This document shows positions 1-9,453 of a stretch of 64,000 bases of DNA, one piece after another (positions within the stretch are counted from its first letter, which is position 1; the number at the start of each line of letters is the position of its first letter). Source of the stretch: Fusobacteriota bacterium (GTDB lineage: Bacteria; Fusobacteriota; Fusobacteriia; JAPLKR01). The position numbers and the translations under genes are program-made. The stretch spans positions 6,473-70,472 of the forward strand of contig JAPLKR010000103.1 in assembly GCA_026387965.1 (NCBI GenBank), given 5' to 3'. A model generated the notes under the pieces. The model saw only the letters and a list, made by a program, of their open reading frames with translations. It searched no databases and was not told the DNA's origin.

Positions 1-22
1 AAATACACTAGAAGTAATGAAT

Positions 23-40
23 AATAGGGTCACCCCTATT
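23..40. repeat. Small perfect hairpin at the window edge
   Basis: AATAGGG and CCCTATT form a perfect 7-bp stem around a TCAC loop. The rest of positions 1-189 is AT-rich and non-coding, with a second loose inverted repeat (TGCAA...TTGCA) between about 59 and 104. Either could end transcription of the minus-strand operon that finishes at 190, but neither is followed by a convincing T-run. Confidence 0.35.
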
Positions 41-189
41 AAAGATTTTCTATTCATCATGCAATTTTAAAAATTATATTTATCAATTAAAATTATTGCA
101 TTTTGTTTAGAAATTTTCAACCATTAAATGACCATTCTATTGACAGAAAAATATGAACGCAACGCATATAACTTTTCCTTTGAATTTAT

Positions 190-882
190 TTAATAGACAT
201 CTGCAGTCAAATCATAAACAGTGACTTTAGCCCAGCCTTCATGGGCTTGAGGATATGCCCCCACCTTAAAATAATTCAAATATCCCCAGTAAGATATTTT
301 TTTTTGAACACATAATTCACCATTAACCCAAATAGAAATTATATCCTTAAAAATGTTAATTTTACATGTAAATTGATTGTTATTTACATCATTTTCAAGT
401 AATATCTTTTCACTATTTGAATTAGAAGTGGAAGATTTAATAAAAGCGTATAAACTTCCATTATTTACCGCGATTCTAAGTAAGGGCGGAGCATTCGCTA
501 GCGTTTTTGTTTCCCCATGTATTTGCATAACGGTAATTTTTGAAGGGGTCAATTTCGAATCAACTCGAAGTGTGGCTTGAATTTCTGCACTTTCTGAAAC
601 ATACCAATTACTGAGATGTCGAAGCTCACTTCTAACATAATCAGAATTGACTGTATGTCCTGTTGAACTAGCATTAATAAAAAATGTCATCGTTTTAGGT
701 TTTAAAGAGTAGAAATACTGTGAAGTGAAGTTTGATAAATCGGTTTGCTCTGATGGCCCTGGGTATTGTAATTTATAATTTGACAAATCAAAATACTCTG
801 ATGGATAAAGTGTACTCGCAGAGCTGAAAATAACAGCTCCCCACAGTATGAAAAATATAAAAAATTTTTTCTTGCTTAACAC
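190..882 (-). CDS. Polysaccharide lyase family 7 (alginate-lyase-like), secreted
   Basis: A 230-aa protein with an N-terminal hydrophobic signal segment (about residues 6-23). It carries the three signature blocks of PL7 alginate lyases: RSELR (84-88), QIH (120-122) and YFKVGAYPQ (204-212). By family knowledge the Arg, Gln, His and the second Tyr (Tyr210) line the active site, which cleaves alginate by beta-elimination. The length fits a single-domain PL7 with no extra carbohydrate-binding module. The start overlaps the end of the upstream VOC gene by 7 nt, so it is probably translated as the last gene of the folC operon. The family call is confident; the exact substrate (polyM, polyG or another uronan) is not determined. 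Confidence 0.82.
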   Translation of the reverse strand: MLSKKKFFIFFILWGAVIFSSASTLYPSEYFDLSNYKLQYPGPSEQTDLSNFTSQYFYSLKPKTMTFFINASSTGHTVNSDYVRSELRHLSNWYVSESAEIQATLRVDSKLTPSKITVMQIHGETKTLANAPPLLRIAVNNGSLYAFIKSSTSNSNSEKILLENDVNNNQFTCKINIFKDIISIWVNGELCVQKKISYWGYLNYFKVGAYPQAHEGWAKVTVYDLTADVY

Positions 883-1316
883 TCATTTTCAGCTAACATT
901 TGAAAGGTTCTAAATGAATCACCAGCATAATTATCCCCTTCATAAATCTCAAGTGGCATATCATCGGGGTCTTTAAAAAAAGTGAACTGTTTACCAGTAT
1001 AAGGGTCTAATCTAAGGGGTTCGACAATAACGCCCTTTGCCTTAAGTGAAAAGACAGTATTATCAATGTTATCAACTTCAAAAGCAAGATGTCTAAGTCC
1101 TGTCGATTCTGGAAAGCTTGGTCTTTTTGGAGGAACGGGAAATGAAAAAAGCTCTATTATGTAGCCTTCCCCGAGCGCAAGATCAAGCTTATATGAATCT
1201 CTCTCTTTTCTGTAAATCTCACGAACAATTCTAAAGCCCAAAATATTTACATAAAAATCTTTTGACCTTTTATAATTTGAACAAATAATTGCAATGTGAT
1301 GCACTTTTTTAAACAT
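876..1316 (-). CDS. VOC-family metalloenzyme (YaeR/GloA2-like)
   Basis: A 146-aa vicinal-oxygen-chelate protein resembling the YaeR/GloA2 group. Both beta-alpha-beta-beta-beta halves are visible. Likely metal ligands are the first His block (HHIAI near residue 7), a Glu in IELFSFP, the His of LRHLAFEV and the Glu of LEIYE. The family includes glyoxalase-I-like lyases and isomerases; YaeR-type members have no firmly known substrate. It lies 17 nt after the DUF445 gene and overlaps the PL7 gene by 7 nt, so it is a middle gene of the folC operon. Confidence 0.8.
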   Translation of the reverse strand: MFKKVHHIAIICSNYKRSKDFYVNILGFRIVREIYRKERDSYKLDLALGEGYIIELFSFPVPPKRPSFPESTGLRHLAFEVDNIDNTVFSLKAKGVIVEPLRLDPYTGKQFTFFKDPDDMPLEIYEGDNYAGDSFRTFQMLAENEC

Positions 1317-1333
1317 AACATGCGACCTCCCTC

Positions 1334-2575
1334 TTATAATAATGTCGTAACAATATACAAAAATCCTCCAACTAATCCACCTACAATGGCTCCATTAAGT
1401 CTAATATATTGTAAATCATCATACACTTCATCTTCAATATAACGAATAAACTCCTTTTCTGACATTGAAATGATCTCACGCTTTATGAGTTGTGTTAACG
1501 TATCAATTAGTGAATATTTTTGAGCCGTATCTATGAGCAGTTCCGAAATTTCGTGGTTTATGATAGCTGAACACTCTTCATTTAATAAATTCGTTGAAAT
1601 ATGTTGGATCATTTTATCAATTATTTTTTCGGTTTGAGAAGCTCCTCGACTCTCTGTAGATAAAAACTCAAGAAGGCTTAAAATGAGCTGATCTATTCCT
1701 GAAATGATATGATCTCTTATATTTTTTTGAGAAAGTACTTTTTCAATAACAACATTAAAACTTACTGCATCAAAAGTGTCTTTTAATAAATTATTTTGAT
1801 AAGAAAGAAGTTGGTTTTTGATTTCACATATAATATCACTACTTGAATTTTCAACTTTGTCTAATTCTTCTAAAATTTCATTTACAACATCTTGACCTTT
1901 TTTGTTTGCAAAAAATTTCAATGGCCCCCATAGATGAGACTTTACTTTATTTTCAATATCATTTTCAAAACGTTTTCTATTTTGAATAATATAATTTTTA
2001 ACAACCATTCCAAATTTCGGAATCATTATATCTATAAACCCATTACTCAGAGCTCCTTCGATTATCTTCGCAACATCTTTGGCAAAATCTCTCTTCCTAA
2101 GAAAAATGACTAGCTCTCCGACACCTTTTTCTAGAGCACTCAATTTTTTAAACTCATCTAGATTCTGACTAATAAAAGTTATCAACTTTTCTTTAATATC
2201 TTTTTGAAATTTCACATCATTTATAAATTCTTGAATATATCTATGAAAATTTATCTCACGAATTTTTTCTTCAACAACACTACTTGGCAAAAATTTTTGT
2301 ACAACAATAGAAAGTCCATTGGCAATTTCATCTTTTTTCTTAGCTAGAATATTCCCGTGAGGGACTTTAATGTTAAGGGGGTATCTAAAAAGACAGGTAA
2401 CTGCATACCAATCTGCAATTGCGCCAACTAACCCCGCTTCACACACACTTATGAGTAACCTCCTCAGATCAAGACCAAATATGCCAATATTAAATCTCCA
2501 AAGTTCAAAAAAGATAAACAGTAGTAGTACTGTAAGCAGTGAGATGTTACCCTTTCTAGATCGTTTAATTTTCAC
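1334..2575 (-). CDS. DUF445 family membrane protein
   Basis: About 413 aa. I place the start at the GTG at 2575, preceded by AGGAGG with a 9-nt gap; this GTG shares one base with the folC stop codon, so the two are translationally coupled. A longer open frame runs to 2683 inside folC but has no ribosome site. There is an N-terminal membrane helix, then the characteristic DUF445 stretch (GLVGAIADWYAVTCLFRYP), a long helical middle rich in coiled-coil-like segments, and a C-terminal glycine-rich hydrophobic helix. The family is widespread in bacterial envelopes; its biochemical role is unknown. Confidence 0.85.
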   Translation of the reverse strand: MKIKRSRKGNISLLTVLLLFIFFELWRFNIGIFGLDLRRLLISVCEAGLVGAIADWYAVTCLFRYPLNIKVPHGNILAKKKDEIANGLSIVVQKFLPSSVVEEKIREINFHRYIQEFINDVKFQKDIKEKLITFISQNLDEFKKLSALEKGVGELVIFLRKRDFAKDVAKIIEGALSNGFIDIMIPKFGMVVKNYIIQNRKRFENDIENKVKSHLWGPLKFFANKKGQDVVNEILEELDKVENSSSDIICEIKNQLLSYQNNLLKDTFDAVSFNVVIEKVLSQKNIRDHIISGIDQLILSLLEFLSTESRGASQTEKIIDKMIQHISTNLLNEECSAIINHEISELLIDTAQKYSLIDTLTQLIKREIISMSEKEFIRYIEDEVYDDLQYIRLNGAIVGGLVGGFLYIVTTLL

Positions 2576-3876
2576 TAGATAACACCTCCTATTTTTTTGT
2601 ATTCTTGTAGAAAAATGTCCACTAAAAAGAAAGAGCCAATGACAAAATATACCTGACATTTGATACCTAAAAAATAATTGCAAGCCATTTTAGTATCATC
2701 TATTCGAATGCATTCAAAATTTATATTTTTAGCTGCCATCTCAATATTATCCAAGTTACTCTTTTTAAACTCACCAGGTTTTGTAATATAAATTTTCTGA
2801 GTAATCTCTTTTAATGATTCCATCATAGAATTAACATTTTTATGCTCTGCACATCCAAATAGCACAGAAATCTCACTCTCCTTTACAATTGTTTTTAATG
2901 TGATAAGTGATGCTTTTACAGATTCAGCTGTATGTGCACAGTCCACAATAATCCATGGTTTTTGAGAAATTATTTGGAATCTCCCCGGTAAAAATGCACT
3001 GCCTAGAGATTTTAAAATAGCACTTTCTTGGCAAATATATTTTTTCTTCAGAACGTTTTTTAATATTTGAAGTGCAAGTATAGCATTATATCCTTGATGT
3101 TTTCCAAAAAGTGCTGTTGAATACTCAATTCTTTTTCCATTAAAGATAGTAGAGTGATCAAAACTATTTGAAACGAATTCTTTTATGCTACTTTCAATAA
3201 AAACGTTCGAAGTCTTAACTACTGAACACTGATGTGAAATCTCCTTTTTAACTATTTTTTTTTGAAAATATGAAAAATTAGGAACTCCTTTTTTAATTAT
3301 ACCACATTTTTGTCTTGATATTTCTTCGAGTGTATCGCCTAAAATCTCACAATGTTCTTTTTCAATTAACGTAATTGCAGTCGCGACCGGTTTAAAAATG
3401 TTGGTAGAATCGTATTTCCCTCCAAGGCCAGTCTCAAGAACTACAAAATCACATTTTTGCTGAATAAAATAATGTATTGCAAGTACTGTTAGCCATTCAA
3501 AAAAATTATATCTATTTTCTCTCTTTTGTACTTTCACAATTTTTTGTAAGTACTTTCCAATTCTAAGAAGTTCTTTTTCGTTCATTTCACTTCCCATAAT
3601 TTTGATACGCTCGTACCAATGTGTGACATGTGGAGAGGTATATAATCCCACTTTATACCCACATGCGTGTAGACCACTTGCAACTTGAACTGCAACACTC
3701 CCCTTCCCTTTACTTCCTGCAATATGTATAATTTTAACTCTGTTTACCTTCAACTTAGAAATTTTTGAGAATTCATTCATATAACTTAAGTTCATCATGA
3801 TTCTAGGTTCTTGATTTAACCCTCTAGAAAATATATATTCAAATAATTCGGTACAACACTGGCTTAATTGTGACAT
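2575..3876 (-). CDS. folC: Folylpolyglutamate / dihydrofolate synthase
   Basis: A 433-aa Mur-ligase-fold enzyme that adds glutamate to folates with ATP. It shows the P-loop GSKGKGSV (residues 54-61), YTSPH, the ETGLGGKYDSTN block, the FGKHQGYNA segment and the C-terminal domain VDCAHT. Length is normal. It is the first gene of a minus-strand operon (folC, DUF445, VOC, PL7) and faces a divergent flavoprotein gene across a 175-bp AT-rich spacer. Whether it also has dihydrofolate synthase activity cannot be read from sequence. Confidence 0.93.
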   Translation of the reverse strand: MSQLSQCCTELFEYIFSRGLNQEPRIMMNLSYMNEFSKISKLKVNRVKIIHIAGSKGKGSVAVQVASGLHACGYKVGLYTSPHVTHWYERIKIMGSEMNEKELLRIGKYLQKIVKVQKRENRYNFFEWLTVLAIHYFIQQKCDFVVLETGLGGKYDSTNIFKPVATAITLIEKEHCEILGDTLEEISRQKCGIIKKGVPNFSYFQKKIVKKEISHQCSVVKTSNVFIESSIKEFVSNSFDHSTIFNGKRIEYSTALFGKHQGYNAILALQILKNVLKKKYICQESAILKSLGSAFLPGRFQIISQKPWIIVDCAHTAESVKASLITLKTIVKESEISVLFGCAEHKNVNSMMESLKEITQKIYITKPGEFKKSNLDNIEMAAKNINFECIRIDDTKMACNYFLGIKCQVYFVIGSFFLVDIFLQEYKKIGGVI

Positions 3877-4012
3877 TTCAACTCCATTATCTTATGTATT
3901 TACATCACTATCTTATCATATTTGTTCAAAAAAATCTTCTGAAAATATTTATAGTTACATTAATTTTGTTATATATTAACACATTCTGCATCTAAAGTTC
4001 ACACAAATGCGA

Positions 4013-4018
4013 TATAAT
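4013..4018 (+). promoter_or_regulatory. Probable -10 box for the flavoprotein gene
   Basis: A perfect TATAAT lies 34 nt before the start at 4052, inside the divergent folC spacer. No good -35 hexamer is visible at 16-18 nt, so the promoter call rests on the -10 alone. Confidence 0.4.
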
Positions 4019-4051
4019 ACGATGAGTTATTACTTAAAAAAAGGACATAAA

Positions 4052-5056
4052 ATGAAGTATGATGTAATAATAGTTGGCGCTGGTCCCGCAGGGTTAGAAC
4101 TTGCTCGAGAGTTACAATATTCACGCTTAACAGTACTAATAATAGAAAAGAATGAAGCAATTGGACCAAAAATATGTGCCGGAGGTTTAACTAGTAAAGA
4201 TATAAATTTTTTAAATATTCCCCCTCAAATTATTGAAAACTCTTACACCTCTCTGAATTTACACATCAATCGGAAAACATACCATATCAATCGGAAAAAT
4301 CCTTTTATTTACACTATTGACCGTACATGTTTTGCAAAATGGCAACTTGAACAGTTAGAGAACCATATTGCTATTTGGAAAAACTGTAAAGTATGTGTCA
4401 TAAATAGTAAAAAAAATTATATTGAAACATCTTCGGGTGGGAAAATTCATTATTCATATCTTATTGGGGCTGATGGCTCTGCATCAATCGTTAGAAGTCA
4501 TTTAGGGCTTTTAAGCAATAAAAGTATTATTGCTTTTCAATATCTTGTTAAAACGCAGGATTCACATTCTTTAGAACTTTTCTTAGATAGTAAAAAATTT
4601 GGGTCAACATATGTTTGGTTATTCCCTCATCACGAGTATATTTCTGTGGGGACAGGGTGTTTTCCAAAGTATTATGATTATAAACAACTTCAAAAAAACT
4701 TTTATGAATGGTTTGACTTACAAACGTTTTCAAAATATGAAAAAAAGTATGAAGTTTTTCCCATAAATTGTGACTTTCAAGGTTACCATTTTGACAATAT
4801 TTATTTAGTGGGAGACGCTGCAGGGCTGGCTAGCGATATAAGTGGTGAAGGCATTTATCAGGCACTTGTATCCGGAAATGAAGTGGCAAAACTCATTTTG
4901 AACCCGGCATATGAACCTAAAAAGCTCAACTATTTAATAAAACGAAAAAAATTCTATCGTCGACTTTTAATGCTCCCCATTCTACTTGGTCCCTTCAGAA
5001 CACAGCTTTATAAATTTACAGCACATTTATTGCAAAAAGGAAAATTAATAAAATAA
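4052..5056 (+). CDS. Geranylgeranyl-reductase-family FAD oxidoreductase
   Basis: 334 aa from the ATG at 4052, which has AAGGA 6 nt upstream; an in-frame ATG at 4007 has no ribosome site. The N-terminus has a Rossmann FAD motif GAGPAG (residues 9-14) followed by an acidic end (IIEKNE), then the family block KICAGGL, and a second FAD block YLVGDAAGL followed by SGEGIYQAL. Family members reduce polyprenyl chains or act as generic flavin oxidoreductases; in bacteria most are uncharacterised. It stands upstream of the lytic transglycosylase cluster with a 23-nt gap. Confidence 0.82.
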   Translation: MKYDVIIVGAGPAGLELARELQYSRLTVLIIEKNEAIGPKICAGGLTSKDINFLNIPPQIIENSYTSLNLHINRKTYHINRKNPFIYTIDRTCFAKWQLEQLENHIAIWKNCKVCVINSKKNYIETSSGGKIHYSYLIGADGSASIVRSHLGLLSNKSIIAFQYLVKTQDSHSLELFLDSKKFGSTYVWLFPHHEYISVGTGCFPKYYDYKQLQKNFYEWFDLQTFSKYEKKYEVFPINCDFQGYHFDNIYLVGDAAGLASDISGEGIYQALVSGNEVAKLILNPAYEPKKLNYLIKRKKFYRRLLMLPILLGPFRTQLYKFTAHLLQKGKLIK

Positions 5057-5079
5057 AAATCAATTAAGGAGATATTTAC

Positions 5080-6507
5080 ATGCCAAAGAAAGTTTTAGTA
5101 ATACTTGCTTCAGCATTAGTACTCTGTTTAACCTCAACAACTTTTGCTGCTACTTCTAATATAGTACGGAGCAACATAAGTGCTATTAATTCCACACTTA
5201 TGTATCAGGTGCGGCCCGGAGACACTCTTAATGATATTGCGGCGAGTGCCCATGTTACACCCTCAGATATTCAAATACTCTATCAACAAAACAGAGGTCA
5301 ATTAACACCTGGAGACTTGCTCATTTTTGTGAATGAGTATCAAACAAATGATTATACATGGACTAAATATTCCAATCTTCTATCAAAATCATCTTACATT
5401 ATGACTGTACAGTCCGGGCAAACACTAAATGGTATCGCAGCTCAGTATAATGTTAGTCCTTCTGATTTAGTATTTCTTTACAGAAAAAGTTCCTCTGTTG
5501 TCTCACCAGGTGACAAATTATTACTCCCAGTTCCTAAAAATACAGATAAAGTTAAGACAACAACTGCTAGATTAGTAACAGGGCTTAGCTATCAAGTTCA
5601 ACCAGGTGATTCGATTTCTAGTATTTGTACATACTTACATATGCCACAAACACTTTTACTACAGTTAAACCCAGATGTCAGCGATCAAAATATTCGTGCT
5701 GGCCAAATGCTCTCTATAGGTAATGTGTTTGCTCAACTCTACACAGTTAAGCGTGGAGATACCCTTATGGGAATTGCTCAAAATTTTAATGCATCCCCAA
5801 CAGATATTGCAGTTATATATCGTTCAAACCCAAATTACCTTAATCCCGGAGATAAAATCCTGATTAATATACAAAAATGGGTTCCACAGCCTCAACAAGC
5901 AACACCTGCTCCTAATTCTCCTACACCTACTTCAAGTGTGGGAAATCAAATAAATTATGTGTCAGCTACTTATTCAACGGGAAGTGATAATAGCTTCTCT
6001 TCTAACAATGCAACAACAAGTGGAAGTTCAACAAGCTCTACCCCACTTACTCAAAAACAGCTCGTAGCCCAATACTCTAATCAATATAATGTAAACCCTA
6101 ATTTAATTTATGCTATCATTCGTGCTGAAAGTGGTTTTAATCCCTATGCCCTTTCACCTGCAAACTGTTATGGGTTAATGCAACTAAGCTTACCAACAGC
6201 AAGACTTTTTGATAAATCAATCAATTCTCGAAATATTTATAATCCTGAAACAAATATTCGTATTGGAATTAAATATTTCAAAGTATTGATGAATCAATTT
6301 AATAATAATTTAGTCTGTGCCATTGCAGCTTACAATGCTGGTAGTCAAAATGTAGTGAATTGGCTTCAAAATAATCCAAATTTAAGCATCTCAGATATTC
6401 CATTCTACGCAACTCGCCAATATGTGCAAGCTGTATTGACATTTTACAATCAATATCAACAAAATGGAACATTTGGTGCTACATCAACCTCTCAAACTGA
6501 AAATTAG
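5080..6507 (+). CDS. LysM (x4) lytic transglycosylase, secreted
   Basis: 475 aa with a signal peptide (about 1-23). Four LysM peptidoglycan-binding repeats begin near YQVRPGDT, YIMTVQSGQT, YQVQPGDS and YTVKRGDT (residues about 42-265). A Ser/Thr/Asn/Pro-rich linker follows (270-325), then a C-terminal SLT (GH23) domain. The catalytic Glu is Glu350 in AESGFNP, followed by YGLMQLS and AAYNAGSQNV, all typical of MltE/Slt70-type enzymes that cleave glycan strands to 1,6-anhydro-MurNAc ends. AAGGAGATATTTAC precedes the ATG. The SLT domain is close to those of the next two genes. Confidence 0.93.
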   Translation: MPKKVLVILASALVLCLTSTTFAATSNIVRSNISAINSTLMYQVRPGDTLNDIAASAHVTPSDIQILYQQNRGQLTPGDLLIFVNEYQTNDYTWTKYSNLLSKSSYIMTVQSGQTLNGIAAQYNVSPSDLVFLYRKSSSVVSPGDKLLLPVPKNTDKVKTTTARLVTGLSYQVQPGDSISSICTYLHMPQTLLLQLNPDVSDQNIRAGQMLSIGNVFAQLYTVKRGDTLMGIAQNFNASPTDIAVIYRSNPNYLNPGDKILINIQKWVPQPQQATPAPNSPTPTSSVGNQINYVSATYSTGSDNSFSSNNATTSGSSTSSTPLTQKQLVAQYSNQYNVNPNLIYAIIRAESGFNPYALSPANCYGLMQLSLPTARLFDKSINSRNIYNPETNIRIGIKYFKVLMNQFNNNLVCAIAAYNAGSQNVVNWLQNNPNLSISDIPFYATRQYVQAVLTFYNQYQQNGTFGATSTSQTEN

Positions 6508-6518
6508 CTTTAATAATC

Positions 6519-6568
6519 ATATCCTTTATGATACACTACTATTGTGCATTATAAAGGATATTTTATTT
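6519..6568 (+). terminator. Intrinsic terminator after the LysM transglycosylase
   Basis: ATATCCTTTAT and ATAAAGGATAT form an 11-bp stem with a loop of about 20 nt, followed by TTTTATTT. The T-rich tail runs directly into the GAGGAG ribosome site of the next gene, so read-through could still supply it. Confidence 0.65.
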
Positions 6569-6579
6569 GAGGAGTTTAT

Positions 6580-7158
6580 ATGAAAATTAGAAATTTTATA
6601 ATTATTGGAGTGCTTCTAACTCTGGTTGGCTGTACTGCGGTTCAGCCCACATCTAACACTACGTTTTCTTCAGTACCTTCATATGCTTTAGTTTCATCTG
6701 ATATCGTCCCTCAAAATATACAAGAGTTTGTAATCCCTTTTTCAAAAACATCTATGATTGACCCATATATCATTTACGGTATTATTAAAATGGAAAGTGA
6801 TTTTGAACCTAATGCCCGTGCCTATTCTTACTACGGTCTTATGCAGCTGAGTCTTCCAGCCGCAAGAAGTATTGATTCAAATGTATCAGAAAGAGATTTA
6901 TTTATTCCTAAAATAAATGTTCATATTGGAATTCTCTATTTTCAAACACTCTTGACACAATTCAATAACAATAACATGCTCGCTATTGCTGCCTATAATG
7001 CTGGAAGTCAAAATGTTGCAACTTGGCTTCAAAATAATCCAAATCTCAACTTGTCAGGGATCCCTTATAAATCTACTCGAAACTATATTCAAGGAATCAT
7101 AGATTTTTATGCGCTATGTAAGAAAAATGAGCTCCCTCCTTCTTCCGAAACACAATAG
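6580..7158 (+). CDS. Lytic transglycosylase lipoprotein (SLT domain)
   Basis: 192 aa with a lipoprotein signal peptide and lipobox LVGC (Cys18), then a short linker and one SLT domain. The catalytic Glu sits in KMESDFEP, with YGLMQLS and AAYNAGSQNV downstream. There is no LysM domain; the lipid anchor would tether it to a membrane face. The C-terminal half is very similar to the preceding protein, including the shared NVxxWLQNNPNL segment, which points to tandem duplication. Confidence 0.9.
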   Translation: MKIRNFIIIGVLLTLVGCTAVQPTSNTTFSSVPSYALVSSDIVPQNIQEFVIPFSKTSMIDPYIIYGIIKMESDFEPNARAYSYYGLMQLSLPAARSIDSNVSERDLFIPKINVHIGILYFQTLLTQFNNNNMLAIAAYNAGSQNVATWLQNNPNLNLSGIPYKSTRNYIQGIIDFYALCKKNELPPSSETQ

Positions 7159-7240
7159 CATTAATTTTACTTTATTTTTTAGTATCTTTGTGTTAAACTG
7201 ATTTTAACAGCCTTAATTGTCTAATCTACAAGGAGAGTTC

Positions 7241-7864
7241 ATGAATAAACTTTATAAATTTATCATTGTCATAGGTATTTTATGTGTCGCAGGATGTACA
7301 AATCTTACTTCCAAAGATGCATATCATTCATCTAATATTCAATCAATACCGCCATCACAGCCAATTTATAGAGTACCTACATCAGTGAATATGAACTACC
7401 CTCCAAATTATGGAGTTATTTCAACAACACTAGTTCCCCAAAATATTCAAGATATGGTCATCCCATATGCTAAAATGTACGCCATAGATCCTCTAATTAT
7501 CTATGCCATCATCAAAGCAGAGAGCAATTTTAATCCGTCCGTCAAATCCCATGCTAACTGCTATGGACTCATGCAGCTCGGGCTTCCAACCGCTCAAGAT
7601 GTTGACCCAAGTGTCTCAGTTCAAGATTTGTTTGACCCAAACACCAACATACGAATTGGAACTATCTTTATGAAATACTGTTTAATGAAATACCCCAACA
7701 ATTTAGGGTATGCTGTATCTGCTTATAATGCAGGACTCGGAAGTGTTCAACGTTGGGTTAAAGCTAATCCAAATTTCACAATTAATGATATTCCCTATAA
7801 AGAAACACGCAACTATGTCCAAGCCATTATGAATAATTATTTGAAATATAGTAATTTAATATAA
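7241..7864 (+). CDS. Lytic transglycosylase lipoprotein (SLT domain), third copy
   Basis: 207 aa from the ATG at 7241, chosen because AAGGAGAG lies just upstream; an in-frame ATG at 7217 would add residues before the signal peptide. Lipobox VAGC, a Pro-rich linker, then SLT with catalytic Glu in KAESNFNP, YGLMQLG and SAYNAGLGSV. It is the most diverged of the three tandem transglycosylases. It ends 9 nt before the next gene, which has its own AAAGGAG site. Confidence 0.9.
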   Translation: MNKLYKFIIVIGILCVAGCTNLTSKDAYHSSNIQSIPPSQPIYRVPTSVNMNYPPNYGVISTTLVPQNIQDMVIPYAKMYAIDPLIIYAIIKAESNFNPSVKSHANCYGLMQLGLPTAQDVDPSVSVQDLFDPNTNIRIGTIFMKYCLMKYPNNLGYAVSAYNAGLGSVQRWVKANPNFTINDIPYKETRNYVQAIMNNYLKYSNLI

Positions 7865-7873
7865 AGGAGTTAT

Positions 7874-9442
7874 ATGATTCTTCGATTAAACAATGTTACT
7901 ATCCCTATCACTAAAAGACAAGATGAATCTATTCTTGAAGCTCTGCAAGAATATAAAATTATTCCTGAAGCTATTGACCATATTAATTATCTTACACGTT
8001 CTATTGATTCAAGAAGTAAACAGATGGTGTATTTTATATACTCTCTTGAAGTACATTTGAAATATCCCATTTCGATTACACATGACAAAATTGAAATCAT
8101 CGAAAAAGAAACTCGAAAAAATTGGATAAAAAATCCCTATAAAGCCAATAATGTGGCTATCATTGGGTCCGGTCCTGCCGGACTTTTTGCAGCCTATAAA
8201 TTGGTGCAGCTTGGATTCAAACCTCATATATTTGAACGCGGAGAGCCTATTGAAATAAGAAAAAAAAGTGTCAATTTTTTTTGGACAAAAAATGTCTTTA
8301 ATCCAGAATCAAATGTTCAATTTGGTGAGGGTGGAGCGGGTACTTTTTCTGATGGTAAGCTCACACATCGAATGAAGGGAAACCCTTATCTTAATGAAGT
8401 TTTTCAGCTTTTTGTTGAGTGTGGTGCTCAAAAAGAGATACTTTTCGACTATATGCCTCACATCGGTACCGATAGACTTCAAGTTGTTGTGCGAAATATC
8501 CGAAGAAAGCTAGAGGAACATGGCGCAGTATTTCATTTTAATTCAAAGCTTACAGATATTGTAACTATGGGAAGCCAAATAGAAAGAATCATAATAAACA
8601 ACAATGAAAGTTTTGATGTATCTGCGGTAATACTTGCCACAGGTCATAGCGCAACAGATGTTTATCATCTTCTAAACAACAAAAAAGTAGGCATGGAGTC
8701 TAAGGATTTTGCCGTCGGTTTAAGAATTGAACATCCAAGAACTCTAATTGATAAAATGCAATATGGTCGTTTTGCAGGTCACCCCGCTCTTGGGGCTGCA
8801 ACCTATAAATTCACCTATAACAATACGCATGATAAGCGTGGGGTCTACTCTTTTTGCATGTGTCCTGGCGGCGAAATTGTCAATGCTGCATCTGAACGCG
8901 GACATACTTTAGTAAACGGAATGAGCCTTTCGCATCGAAACTCAAATTTTTCTAACTCTGCAATAGTGGTAGCAGTTAAGAAAAGTGACTATGGAAGAAA
9001 TCTATTTGATGGTGTACATTTTCAAAGAAAACTTGAAAAGCAAATTAATTCACTGACGCAAGCTGAAGGAACACTTTTCCAAAATCTATCTGATTTTCAA
9101 AAAAATTGTGTTACCATAAATGAGATAGAGAGCAGTTTTAGAATGAAGTTAACACCGTATAATTTAAATAAACTTCTTCCAAATTTTATCACTGAAAATC
9201 TTCATCTTGCTTTTGAGAGTTGGAAACGACATAAATATTTTATCTCAGATACAGCCAACCTATTTGCAGCTGAAACACGCACTTCAGCACCGATTAGAAT
9301 CCTGAGAAATGAAGATGGAAGCTCTGTAAGCATAAAAAACCTCTTCCCTATTGGCGAAGGGGCTGGTTATGCTGGAGGTATTGTCAGTTCGGCCGTGGAT
9401 GGGCTAAAGGTCGTAGAGCAAAATTTTGCAAAAGAAGTATAA
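7874..9442 (+). CDS. FAD-dependent dehydrogenase (COG2509-like)
   Basis: 522 aa. A short N-terminal domain (1-90) precedes the dinucleotide-binding motif GSGPAG (98-103). Next comes the family block FGEGGAGTFSDGKLTHR, a central substrate region with FCMCPGGEIVNA, and a C-terminal FAD block (FPIGEGAGYAGGIVSSAVDG). This matches the uncharacterised NAD(FAD)-utilising dehydrogenase group common in anaerobes. Its reaction is unknown. It is probably co-transcribed with the transglycosylase gene 9 nt upstream, though a functional link is not evident. Confidence 0.86.
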   Translation: MILRLNNVTIPITKRQDESILEALQEYKIIPEAIDHINYLTRSIDSRSKQMVYFIYSLEVHLKYPISITHDKIEIIEKETRKNWIKNPYKANNVAIIGSGPAGLFAAYKLVQLGFKPHIFERGEPIEIRKKSVNFFWTKNVFNPESNVQFGEGGAGTFSDGKLTHRMKGNPYLNEVFQLFVECGAQKEILFDYMPHIGTDRLQVVVRNIRRKLEEHGAVFHFNSKLTDIVTMGSQIERIIINNNESFDVSAVILATGHSATDVYHLLNNKKVGMESKDFAVGLRIEHPRTLIDKMQYGRFAGHPALGAATYKFTYNNTHDKRGVYSFCMCPGGEIVNAASERGHTLVNGMSLSHRNSNFSNSAIVVAVKKSDYGRNLFDGVHFQRKLEKQINSLTQAEGTLFQNLSDFQKNCVTINEIESSFRMKLTPYNLNKLLPNFITENLHLAFESWKRHKYFISDTANLFAAETRTSAPIRILRNEDGSSVSIKNLFPIGEGAGYAGGIVSSAVDGLKVVEQNFAKEV

Positions 9443-9453
9443 GTAAAAATTAA

